NCBI RefSeq assembly: GCF_910589235.1
Contig: NC_060963.1
Span: 7,269,001-7,333,000 of the forward strand
Length of the DNA stretch: 64,000 bases
Origin: Vespa crabro
Lineage: Eukaryota > Arthropoda > Insecta > Hymenoptera > Vespidae
Direction: 5' to 3'
The notes under the pieces are model-generated. The model ran no database searches and had not been told where the DNA came from. It worked only from the letters and a program-made list of their open reading frames with translations. Position numbers and translations under genes: made by a program. Of the stretch, positions 38,121 to 49,474 are shown piece by piece. How positions within the stretch are numbered: position 1 is the stretch's first letter; each line of letters begins with the position of its first letter.

Positions 38121-41100
38121 ATGGCGTCGGTTGAAGAATTAGGTGTTTCTGCTCTTGTCTACGATTATTTACTGAAAAAGGATGCATCTTTAGCGAAGGT
38201 TTTCCAGAAAAAAACACAAGCGGTAAGATAATATCATAGTATTTTATAAATATAATACATTTATAATTTTAACACGATGATTACCACGCGGACGATTATT
38301 ACCGCCATCCGCCATACCACGTGGGCCAAATCACGTTTTTGTATATTTCATCAATACCGCTTTTATAAATAATTCAAATAGTATTATAATAATTATTTTA
38401 CTAGCAATTAATTCTGAAATTTACCATTTTGGATTTTCACGTTTATTTCTCTTTTATCCTTTTTGATATTCCATTGATATATTCAATGGTGCTTAAAAAA
38501 AGACTTTCAGTTTAAAAGATAGTATTTCTCAAAAGATGAATGTTTTTCAGCTTCCATTACCAAAAGGAGCACCTACTATACAGGATGTATTTCAATATTT
38601 TCAAAAGAGTTCGCCAAAGAAAATTACAATAAAGGCACAAACAAAAGATAGTAGTTTAGACTCAAGCTCTGAAAGTGAAGATGAGTCACCAAAAAAAGCA
38701 GTACAAGTAAATGGTAAAGTTACAGCTAAACCAGTTGTAACCACAAAAAAAGATGTATCTTCTTCAGAAGAATCTTCAAGTGAGGATGAAAAACCAGCAT
38801 CTAAAGTTGCTCAAAAAATGCCATTGAGTAATGCAGTAAAACTTAAGGCAGCACCTCCTAAAATATTAGAAAAAGCAAAAGGAAATGTCAAGGGAGTGCC
38901 TGCTAAGGAAGAGGATAGTTCAGAGGAAAGTTCTACAGAAGAGGAAGAAGAGAAACCAAAATCACAAATAAAAACATCTGCATCACCTAAAGTTATTAAA
39001 ACATTAAATGTAAAGAAAGCTTCCAGTAGTGAATCTGACTCTGAAAGTGATGAAGAGGAATCTAAAGTAAAGGTTGCTGCTAAATCTGGTAATTCCTTAA
39101 AATCTGCACCAACTCAACAAGTAAAGAAGCAACAAAACAAAAATGTAGAATCCTCGAGTGAAGACAGTAGTGATAGTGACGAGCAACCAACTGTTAAAGT
39201 AGTAAAAAAACCAGTTCCTACACAAGTACTACTATTAAAAAAAGGTCCTACTAAAAAAGGAGCCAAAAACGAAGAATCAGGAAATTCATCAACAAGCGAG
39301 GAGCCGAAACCAAAAATAACATCCACACCAATGGCTAATAAGAGCAGTATTTCTAAAAAGTCTGAATCCTCAAGCGATGAATCTGATGATGATACTCATG
39401 CAAATCAAATGCCAGTAGCTGTGAAACAAGCACCTTCTCAAAAAGTAGTTTCACAAAAGAAAAATGAAGTAGATAAAAAGAATAAGAACCAAATGTCTGT
39501 TATATTGGGACAATCGAAACAAAATATAAGTAAAAAAGAATCATCATCAAGCGAAGACAGTAGCGATGAAGAAACAGTGACTAAGAAACCTGCTGTGAAT
39601 AAATCAGTGCCAGCAGTAAAACCATCTATAGTTGCAATAAAGAAAGCATCATCTTCTAGCGAAGATAGTAGCGAGGAAGAACCAACTGTCAAGAAATCTA
39701 CTCCTGCTAAACAATCACAAAATTCAATAATTAAAACTGTGAAGGCGAAAGAAGCATCATCTTCCAGCGAAGAGGAGAGTGATAAAGAAGCAATTGTGCA
39801 GAAGCCACCAGCATCCAAAAAAGGAACTGTTAAGAAAGAAGAATCTTCGAGCGATGATTCTGACGACTCAGATAAGGATAAAAAAGCAAAAGTAAAGACC
39901 ATACCGACAAAAGTATTAAAAGCAGCACCAGAAAAGGTAGCACCAAAACAAGATTCATCAAGTGACGATTCCGACGATTCTGAAGAAGAATCTGCTTCCC
40001 CTGTAAAGCCAACACCTGCAAAAATGGTACTCATAGCAAAGAGTAAAAAGCAAGAGTCTAGTGATGATTCTGATTCAGATTCTTCTGAAGAGGAAAAGCC
40101 AAAGGTTGCATCAGTTTCTGAGACTGCAATTTCTAAAAAATCTACGGATTCAAGTGAAGAAAGTGATTCGGATGAGGAAGAAAAGCAAATGGTAAAACAG
40201 CCGACTCCAAAGGTTAAGACACCTGGTAAAGCTGAAAAAAGGAAAAATACTGAAGAACAAGAAGAAAGTTTACCTACAAAAATTGCAAAGAATAATTACA
40301 GCAATTTTGTTAAAGCAACTAATAGCTTTAACGGGGATAAGGTGCGATATTACGTATCGTTTATGTCTTTATTATTACTGAACGAGGCTGTTGTATTTTT
40401 TCATTTTTATTTATTTCTTTTTTCTTGATAAATATAGCAGCAAAGAAATAATACACCATTTCGTCGAGTAAAGGACGAAGATGTTTCATTGGATCCAAAA
40501 TTGGCTAACAATTCCTTCGAGGCAAAGGTAAATGCTCGGAAACATCCGAGAAGCGCACAGGTCACTCGCCGCCTCGTAAAAGCTTGCGACCATGTTTCCG
40601 TGCATTAACCAGAAGCTTCTTTCAGATAATAATAATAATAATATTAATAAGACGATTAAAAACACGATATATGATATTCGTGAGATGCGGCGATTGACCT
40701 TGTGTTTCTCTTTTGTTTTAGGAGGAGTATGAAGATGATAATAATTTTAAGCAACACAGTGGTGGTGGTGGTGGAGGTCGGGGTGGATTTAGAGGTGGGC
40801 GTGGTGGTTACGGATTTCAAGGAGGTCGAGACGAGGGACGTGGGGGTTATCGAGGCGGTGGTCGTGGCGGTGATAGAGGTGCGCGTGGTGGATTTAGAGG
40901 TGGTCGAGGTGGTAGGGGCGGTTTTGATAATAGGAAGTCTTGGGGTGGCAATAATGACGATAACAATAAGGATAGAGGAAATGGATTTAGGAAATCATGG
41001 AGTAATGATAACGGAGATAGGGGAGGTCGTGGCAGAGGGGGTTTCCGTGGAGGTAGAGGTGGCTTTGATAAAAGAACAACTTTCGATTCTGCATCAACAC

Positions 41101-41465
41101 AAAATAAAAAGATTACCTTTGATGATTGATGATGAAAAGAAATATAAATGTATATATATATATCTATATATAAACAGGTGAGATATTACTTATTTATAAA
41201 TATACGTATAATGTCAAAGAAATAATTGATTTTATTAGTACCGCCGTGTGTGTTAATATATTTATTCCGCCCTTTATTTTTCCTTTCTTTTTTTATTTTC
41301 TTTCAACAGAAAGGCGCACGAGGTTCATGGGGAGAAAAGGCTAATCTGGATTTGCGACACACAAGAGGAAAGTCTTTTAGACATGAAAAAACTAAGAAGA
41401 AGCGAGGTAGTTACCGCGGTGGTCAAATAGATACAAGTGTTAACTCTATTAAGTTCGACGATTAA
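38121..41465 (+). CDS. Nopp140: Nopp140 / NOLC1, nucleolar and Cajal-body phosphoprotein (conserved C-terminal isoform)
   Basis: Exons 38121-38222, 38551-40341, 40438-40527 and 41310-41465 give 712 aa. Nopp140 is a snoRNP and scaRNP chaperone that shuttles between nucleolus and Cajal bodies. The N-terminus carries a LisH motif (residues about 6-30, LGVSALVYDYLLKKDASLAK), followed by LPKGAPTIQDVFQYF. The large exon encodes about 14 acidic serine clusters of the type SSSEDSSDEE that alternate with Lys/Pro/Ala-rich basic spacers, the classic CK2-phosphorylated architecture. The common exon 3 gives FRRVKDEDVSLDPKLANNSF. The last exon encodes the SRP40-type C-terminal domain (GSWGEKAN, GKSFRHEKTKKKRGSYRGG, NSIKFDD). 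An alternative last exon at 40722-41129 makes an RGG form. Confidence 0.95.
40722..41129 (+). CDS. Nopp140: Alternative terminal exon of Nopp140: glycine/arginine-rich (RGG) C-terminus
   Basis: A 408-bp open exon preceded by a good 3' splice site (TTTTGTTTTAG). Spliced in phase 0 after the shared exon ending at 40527, it adds 135 residues and would make a 796-aa isoform. The sequence starts EEYEDDNNFKQHSGGGGGG and continues with many RGG/RGGF/RGGR units before ending KKITFDD and a stop. RGG boxes bind RNA and are methylated on arginine. Drosophila Nopp140 is known to have two isoforms, one with the conserved tail and one with an RGG tail, made by alternative splicing of the 3' end. The arrangement here matches that, which is the basis for the call; no transcript data were available. 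Confidence 0.85.
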   Translation, partial: EEYEDDNNFKQHSGGGGGGRGGFRGGRGGYGFQGGRDEGRGGYRGGGRGGDRGARGGFRGGRGGRGGFDNRKSWGGNNDDNNKDRGNGFRKSWSNDNGDRGGRGRGGFRGGRGGFDKRTTFDSASTQNKKITFDD

Positions 41466-44400
41466 TCAGTTTTGATAGATTAAGTAAACTAATATAGGTA
41501 TATTTCATTGATCACATTTCTATTACTTTAAAGAGACTGCTAATCAAAATTAAAGAACAGAATTATGAGTCTGTTATCCGAACACTTGCTATACATTTGT
41601 TTTGTCGATTAATATTCTTCGTTGTATAAGTAATATTTAGAATTAATAGTTTTAATATTAAATGACCATATTTTATATCTGTGTACGTGTAGATATGTTT
41701 TGTTTGTTTCACGTAAAAGATGCAGTATAGAGATATTTTCGCATTACGATTTGCGATTTACATATATATGATTATAAGACAAATCTAATGATAACTAAGA
41801 TCGATTAATTCCTACAATAAATAGATATTCTTTTCGAGTAACTTCTGTGTTTAACTTATAAGTTGAGTCGTTTCAATTAATTGTTCGATTTTTGTTTAAC
41901 ATATATAAACTATTTATATAAACTGTTTATTGCAATATTTAACGTGACAGATGGTTTATATAGTAAATCAATTTCTTATCAGTTTATTTTTTCATGTCTT
42001 AATATTTTCATTTATTACTAAATAATTGAAATAAGATTATATTTTTCGGAATGAATGAAATTATATGTGCTATAATCTAATTTGCATAGTTTTCAGGATT
42101 GTAATACATTCTTAAATATCGTATACGTGTAACTTATGTAAGCGAACATCTCATTGTCACAGAAAGCGCTGTCAGTTTTAAAGGAAAATTCTAAACATTT
42201 ATATAATAACTTGTATGATATGATGATCATTTGTTGATGAAAAAAATATTGATAGAAGAGAAAAAATAAATATAAGTGAAAGAATAAATGATTTTTTTAT
42301 TTTAAATATATACGTATATCACAAATCATTGGTAACAAAACGGAAGTATACAAGAATTGTTGGAAAAAAAAAATTAAGCTTTAAATATAGAAGATAATTT
42401 TGATCATTAGAAAGAGAGGAGATAAAAAAAAATAATTATAATAATTTCCTGTTACTTAGACTTGATTTTTATTCTTTTTTATTTTTTCCCCCCTTCATTT
42501 ATCTTAACCGATACACGATGAAGGAAAAAGTTCCGAGGTAAAATAGGGAGCAATACATCCCGCTTTATCCCCTCTTACCGACGGCTTCTTCAGCAAAGCA
42601 CAGAGAGAGCTACTTAGGACTCTTCAGTGCTCTGCAGTCAACCTCTGGACATCCACCTGCGAGGACGGAGGTGTACGACCCCATATCCGGTGTAGTGAGA
42701 CATGACCGGCATTTGAGATTCGTGCACCCGTTTTTTCCCTTTTTCTTTTTTTTTCGTCTCTATTATCTTTCCATTAACAATTGCAATCGAATTCGTTTAA
42801 TGTTACGTAGAGTTTGGCGATCTTTTTGTTAAAAAGGGAGTGAGACAATTCGGGGGAACACGTTGTGTTTACTGGATAGACTCTCCCTCTCTCTATTTTT
42901 TTTCAAGGTGAGTAATAACTTAAAAGTTTTAACAATTACGTGGTATTATTTAAATTTTAAATGTAATTTAATTATTTATTATTTAACGTAAACTATTTTC
43001 AGTAGATTTTTTATTATAGATTTTTATAAATGTGCATCGCAAGTAACATAATCTTTGACAAATTACGATATTTTATTATTATAAGAGATGTACATATTTT
43101 TTAGTCTACGATAAACATCGATATTTAGTTTGTAAATTAATAAAATATACAGTATAATAAATGATCGTTGCGGAGCATAGTTCACAAAATATATAATTCT
43201 AAAAAATCAAAGACTGGAGAAAATTTGCCTTCTTATAAGAAGATAAGAATCGAATATAATAATTTATTCGTGAAACGAGTCACCGAAACGCTTATACCGT
43301 TATTGAACCCGCAAGGATGAGTAAACATAAATAAAACGTATGTGTAAGGTATATGGTAAGGTATGAGTTCAGAAAAAATCTTTTTGGATGAGACATACAT
43401 CGTTACCGTTAGAATCTTCCGGATAGATCATTAGAAACATGCTATTAGCTGTTTCTAAGATATCCTAATAAGCTATTTTTGATTTTAGAAGCTAAACCGT
43501 TGTAAATCAAAATGAATTAGACACTACGATCGATGAAAATTTTTAATCTACAAATGTAAGGAATAAATAAATAGAACTTTAATGTGAGTAGATAGGGCTA
43601 CTAGGTACGACCGTTATGTAAGGCCGTTAGGCCGCAAAGTAGGACTGTTTCAAGTTCATTCGATTCTCATGAGTTATATCCTTATTTTCTTTTCTTTTCT
43701 TTTCTTTTCTTTTCTTTTCTTTTCTTTTCTTTCCTTTTCTTTTTCGATATAACTCGCATGGATCTTTTCGATTTCAAAATCGCGACTTGCGTGCGGAAAT
43801 AATAAGTGTGTGGAGATAGAAAGAGTGAAGATGTGTTTATGTCAGAAGAGACGGATACATTTAATGCCGAAACTCTCTCTCTGTATGTGTATATATATGT
43901 GTGTGCGCGCGTGCGTGCGTTTGTGTATGAAGGGAGAGAGAAAGAACGCAAGGAGGTCGTTAACGTGGTAACGTTAACCGACCTTGAGCGGGATCCATCG
44001 ATGATTTCTTGATGGTGTTTGGCTTTGATTATAAGAAGAATCAAGCGTAAAAAATTGTTTTTGAATTGGTATACTCGTATAAGCAATCGTGGGAAGTCAA
44101 TGAAATTCAACATTTGAAATAGTAATTAAGCATCTATCAAAAAAGATAGATCATTCGAAATTTTTATTAAAAAGATACATCAGAGTTGGATGTTCAACAT
44201 TCTGCTTTCATTCCTACAGTATCCAGTCTTATACTTGTGAGAATGTGCCTAATGGAAATTATTATGGATCCAACAACCTAGAAACCCGAAAGTGCATATA
44301 AGGATGCATACCGATAGCAAGTCGGCACTACTAATCATCATTCGAAATCGTGGTTGCACACGTGAGAGTGACCTCACTAACTAACTAACACAAATAGATT

Positions 44401-44692
44401 CTATATACGATCGGACACATCGATGCGTGCGAGTTGCCGCGAAAGGGAAAAAAGTTTCAAGCTCTAGAGAACAAGCACACGCTTGGTTCTCATTGCTTTA
44501 GCCCTTTTTTCCTTTCTAGTATCTTCCTTTTATTTTTTTTTTATTTTCCTTTATGTGTTAATCATCTTTTTCTTTCTACTACACAAAAGTAAAAAAGTAC
44601 ATGTTCTTATCTTCTTGCGAACTCGAGTTTCGAGATAGCACATACATGCTGATTTCATAATTCTTCGTCTATATTTCATTATTTTATTTCAG
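41466..44692. other. Nopp140 3' UTR, then leader exon and first intron of the Spätzle-like gene
   Basis: The first part is the Nopp140 3' untranslated region and AT-rich spacer. At about 42540-42906 a GC-richer block ends in TTTTCAAG followed by a strong GTGAGT donor. It is a likely non-coding first exon for the downstream Spätzle-like gene, whose coding exon begins directly after a 3' splice site at 44692. The putative intron 42907-44692 carries a (TTTTC)n run and a TG/CG-alternating stretch near 43897-43922. The ORFs at 43682-44113 are products of those repeats. Confidence 0.45.
43684..43745. repeat. (TTTTC)n pentanucleotide repeat
   Basis: Roughly eleven tandem TTTTC units with a few substitutions toward the right end. 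It is visible directly and accounts for a spurious Lys/Arg-rich minus-strand ORF. Confidence 0.9.
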
Positions 44693-46651
44693 ATGCATAA
44701 ATATTATTTCGGATTATTTCTAATTATTATCGCGATGTGTGCCAAAGTGTACACCGCGAAAAAGTGCGAAGGAAATGGCCTAGGATTGAAATATGTATGG
44801 GGGGATGCATTAACAGACTCGCTAGATTGCATAGGACCTAATAATGTGCAATATCCTACGTAAGTGTTTGAAGATATCTACTTATAAAAAAGTTACCCAT
44901 TGTTTTTAACTGTCGATTAAGAGATTGAATTTTTATTTACAGAGCCGCGATATTGAGAACCTTTAAAAATCTTTGGGCAAATGGTCGAACCGCTAGATAT
45001 CACCAGTCTCAAACTACCGATCCCAAAATAACGAGACAAGCCCTTCTTCATAATTACAAACTCGCACAGGGAGATTTCTCAATAACGGGTCATGCACGAA
45101 ATGGTGAGTTTTAAATATGATCCATAATTATTCTATCTTTCAAAAAAAAAAAAAAAAAAAAAAAGAAAAAAAAAATGTATCGAATTGTTTTAACGGAAAG
45201 GAAAGAAAATTAGTTACACTCTGACATCATAGATTAATACGAAAAGCTTCTTTCAATGAATTTCTTTTATAAATTGTCTAAATAAAATTCTTTTTCCTGA
45301 TAAATTTTGTAACGTTCAAGGGAAATGAATTTGACCGAATTCTGAAATAAAAAATAAGACTACTTTTTTTTTTATGGGTGGTCAGATAGAAACGAACATA
45401 AGACCGTCAACCATAAAGATTCAAAGATGTATGGAACGAAGGCGAAATTATTCGTCATTATTTCTTGCATCTCTTTGTAATCATAAATAGGTCGATTTGG
45501 AGTTATGATTATGAGCTAAATCGATCCAAGTCAATCATTTTTAGTTTAGTTATCTAGGCAGATAGTATTACATGTCATATCGCTATAAAGTTATCCTCTG
45601 ATGAGAAGGAATCCTTTGGGACGGAAGACGGGTAATAAGGCACCATGTTATCCAGTCAATACAGTTATCGTTCGTTGTGCTTATAACGGTATTCGTAGGC
45701 GACCCACTCACGTTCCTTTCGAACGTCAACTTGTGCATGTTCGTCGCTCCGAAGAATTCCGAGGAATTCCGAGGAAAGAGCGAAGACGACCCCTCTCGAT
45801 CATGATGTCGATCATCTTCCGTTTTGATCTGATAGATCTAAGGATCTAGCCCTTCCCTATGTTTCTTCTGATCGATCTTTTGATATTTTGGCTTATGAAT
45901 TGTTATATTAATTTTTTTATTTCTTATAATTTTTAGGACGAGGATTTTCTGCAAAGGAAAGCTGCGGCTCTCCAAGCAGACTCTGTAAAACAAGGTATAA
46001 CACCACAGCACCTATGTATGGTGTCAGTTTGACGAGTGGTCAACCAGTGACAATCGTACAAAAGTTTCCTGATCTTCTTCAGCAAGTCGTATTCGAAGTC
46101 TGCGAGTAAGTATTCTATATTTATATCATCAATATTAGAATTTCTCTTACTATCATGTAAAAGAAAACGTGTAACTTGTTGAAATATTAACGAGAGAGTT
46201 TCGAATTAAAATTCTTGTCGTACTGTCAGCGATTCGTTTTATTTCAAATGTAGCACACTAGGCCAGATACGTTCTACGATACTTAATGTTCGTAAATAAC
46301 ATACTTTGGCCTACTCTTCAATTATTTTTCGAATACAGGCTAGTGTTAAATATTTAATCGAAGTAAATCCTTTTTATGATATAATTGAAAACGAATATCA
46401 ATCTAGTCTTCTTTTTTCTGATTATATAAAAAAATAAACATAAAACGAATATATTTTTCAGATCGAAAGAATGCGATGTAGTCCATGGTGAATGCACGCA
46501 AACATATGTGCCTTACTTGTTTTTGGTGATTCCTTTGGGGCCGGTGACCCTAACCGGTCAGGATTACGTGCTGGTTGAGAGCGGTTGCGTCTGCAAGCCA
46601 AGGAATTTGGCGAGTACAGCATCCGAAGCGCCTGTTGTGCCAAGCTTCTAA
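44693..46651 (+). CDS. Secreted Spätzle-like cystine-knot protein (Toll-ligand/neurotrophin family)
   Basis: Exons 44693-44859, 44943-45103, 45937-46105, 46462-46651 give 228 aa. The first 22 residues form a signal peptide (hydrophobic core YFGLFLIIIAMCAKVYTA). The C-terminal half holds seven cysteines at about 119, 126, 165, 170, 177, 208 and 210. The spacing (LC-K near a YG/YP position, QQVVFEVC, short loop, C, then C-TQTY, and a final CVC) fits the Spätzle cystine knot, in which the last pair is close together and one cysteine makes the dimer bridge. Spätzle proteins are secreted precursors that activate Toll receptors in development or immunity. The N-terminal part (DALTDSLDCIGPNN, then ILRTFKNLWANGR) is not familiar. 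A basic HARNGRG segment before the knot could be a processing site. I cannot assign a paralogue number. Introns 3 (833 bp) and 4 (356 bp) hold no recognised feature apart from a poly(A) tract near 45142-45163 in intron 2/3 sequence. Confidence 0.75.
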
Positions 46652-49474
46652 GAAGCATTTCTAATTCAGATATGAAACGTTGATGATAATGTCCAATAAT
46701 TTCTTCGATGAAGTTCTCTAAAATTAAAGGGAGAAACACGAAGAAGGATGAGACATGTGGAGATATAATATGAATATTGTGACGACGTAAATGAAAATTT
46801 AAAGGACCGACTCGTCGATCGAAATAGTGAACTTTTTCAGGCGATCGTCGAAATTATAGGAAAATGTGTTTGATGGCAAACAAAAAATATGTACGCAATA
46901 CGCATACTGTATAAAGAAGTTCAAATTTAACGTAATTAATTAATATTAACAAAATATTTAACTTGTAAGAAAATATGATTAATCTATGTAAAACTATTAC
47001 AAAATTATCACGAGACTTTTATGTTTTGTTGATAAGGATATACAAATCGTTTCTTCGCTCCTATTATTTATATATACTGTAATAAGTAAAAAAAATTATT
47101 TTTATCGTATTAATGTGTCTTGGAAAAAAAAATGTCATATTATTTTTCGAAGTCATATATAAAAGTAGTTGAAGAGTAAAGCAATGATATTGTGGTAGTT
47201 TAAAAAAGTAAATTGGAGCAAGCGACGTGGTCCGCGGAATCTGGTCTCGGAATTCACAATCCAGTTCACTAGACTCGCCTCGAGCCGGTTTTAAGCAGGT
47301 GTATCGTAGAATTCAACGATCTCGTATAATCGAAGTATTCTTCATGGAAAACGGGGAGTAATTCTAACCGTAACTTTCACATTATTTTGTTTTGAATAGT
47401 CGTTACAATCTAAACGATTAATTTTGATATATTCATGTTCGGAATATATATTTCAAATCAAGTTTGAAAAAGAGAGCATGTTGCATCGATAACTTTCATT
47501 GGTCGATAAAGAACACGTAGCTAAATGGTCTTATCGATAGTGTAAAGAACCACTTTCGAATCTTGTCCTTCTTGAGGAAAAGTAACAAGTAAAATAAAAG
47601 ACAGGGTCAAAAGCAATGAACTTGACTCATAGCATTACTAAATCAATGTTTCAGTCGTTTTTTAAGGTTAAGGTCAGCGAAAGTTGCATATGTTATTTCA
47701 AACTTGGTCGGTAAAGAAGAACACTCTCGAAAGGAATGAAAATTTGTTGTTAAATGTCTATAATTTAATATGATAATTTTAAACAAACTCGAGACTACGA
47801 TATGCTTCTTTCGATACATTGAATATACTTTTGACCCTGTTTACGTCCTCGAAAGAGAACGATGGTAAGCTGTACCGATGAACGGGATGGATGGACGCTG
47901 ACCGAATCGACTTTACTGTAAATTCCGATGAGTGTAATGTACCGTTACAACTTTGCGGAACCCTTCACCTCGATTCGCGTCTCTTACATTTTTATTTCTC
48001 TTAATTGATAGTTTAGCTTCATGTGATTGTACCATTCTCAACACCTGTTAACACGACTTTAAATTCATATTCTTACTGAAAAGCACATACATATTTCTTT
48101 TCTTACATTCCATCTTTTATTTTATTTATTAAAGGGTGAATATTTGACGAATATACAATTGTAATAATTAATGGTTAATATTGAAGAATCATCTGCGTTG
48201 TCGAACGATTTTTGAGATTAAGTTTCGTCAATAATTTATTTCTTTAACATTATGTTCCTGTTTAAATACGTTTAAAAAACACGTTAAGAGATCGTTAATA
48301 ATCGGCTAACTTCATTGCTTGTAGGAAAATGAAGACAAGAAAAACTATTAATATATGTGCTAATTTTTCTATTGATAATTATTGAATGCATGTATGTATG
48401 GATTTTTTATTTATTATTAGGTTATCTTTCTTCATATGTACAACATATAACATATATCTATCAATATCGTTTTTCTTTTTGTTATGTTTTTAAAAATTAT
48501 TTGTAAAGTTAAATTTTTCCTGAGAAACTTTTTTTTGGAAACTTTAATTTTGTTCACTTATACTATCGATATTCGATAGATAATGTTCTTTTCGTGTAAA
48601 TTCAATAATGAAGATATTATTAAATTGATTAATAAATACAGCAATTGTTTAATATATTCAAGCTATTTTATATTTAATTTTTATTCTGATTAATTACCGT
48701 TGATGAAAAACGAAAGTTAACTCAACTGAATCCTGATTGGTTCATTCTGAAATTTACAATAATATTGTCCAATGAGAAGTTTGTAAAGCCTACGTCACAA
48801 TTTTTGTATTTAGAAATTAATTTTATTTTCTATATATTTATACAATAATTTTTTATTAATAATATATTTTAAAACAAATCCAATCACATAAAATGACTAT
48901 CGATTTATCGAAGAAGAAAGAATACTGTAAAATTTTAGGTTGGTAGTATTGTTGAGGTAGCATGACTTTGGTAGTTTTCGCCATTTTCAAATCTTTGAAT
49001 AAATATATATTGAAAATTAATTTTGAATATTTAGGCTTCATTGGTCCAAAATGCGTAGAAAAGAAAATATTAGCAATAAAAAATAAGAAAGAAATAAAAA
49101 AAAAAATAGTAACTTATATGATGAAATTTCTTTCCAATTTCATAATATTTTTTGCATTGGAATACACTAGATTTTGATGATATACTGCCTTTCTCAATGA
49201 TTCATATTCGAAGAAATAGTAGCAGCAGCCATGTTGGCCGATTGATCCACTATTCGCGTCTCTACTTAATTTGTTAGAATTTTATGTTCGTATGCAAAAT
49301 TTGTGAGATTTATAATCGTGTAATAGAAATTGTGTATTACAAAGAATAAGATTTTCGTATTTGTACGATATTCATTTGTTGATAAACAAAAAGAAAAGAA
49401 TCAGTTTTGGCACTTAGCCGACTGAGAACTACGTTCTCCGCACGGAACTTTTTTAACATCCACACCTTGCCAAG
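46652..49474. other. Intergenic region, no gene seen; right end is SRRM1 promoter and 5' UTR
   Basis: About 2.8 kb of mostly AT-rich DNA. The left part is presumably the 3' untranslated region of the Spätzle-like gene. A moderately GC-richer stretch (about 47210-47330 and 47830-47990) has no open frame. Near 49190-49300 the motif GCAGCAGCCATGTTGGCC and other CpG-bearing sequence suggest the SRRM1 promoter. Short ORFs in 48856-49177 are unsupported. Confidence 0.45.

Noticed and set aside
39438..40034. Serine/leucine-rich minus-strand ORF of 198 codons
   Set aside because: It is antisense to the acidic serine clusters of Nopp140 and simply reflects its codon repeats.
40702..41181. Val/Glu-rich ORF of 159 codons over the Nopp140 RGG exon
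   Set aside because: It is the shifted-frame reading of the GGT/CGT-rich RGG exon. The splice-compatible frame gives the RGG protein.
43682..44113. 143-codon minus-strand ORF ending in KRKEKKRKEK repeats
   Set aside because: It is produced by the (TTTTC)n microsatellite.
45601..45849. 82-codon basic ORF in intron 3 of the Spätzle-like gene
   Set aside because: It has no splice sites, no family resemblance and a short internal tandem repeat (GAATTCCGAG). It is probably intronic sequence that happens to be less AT-rich.
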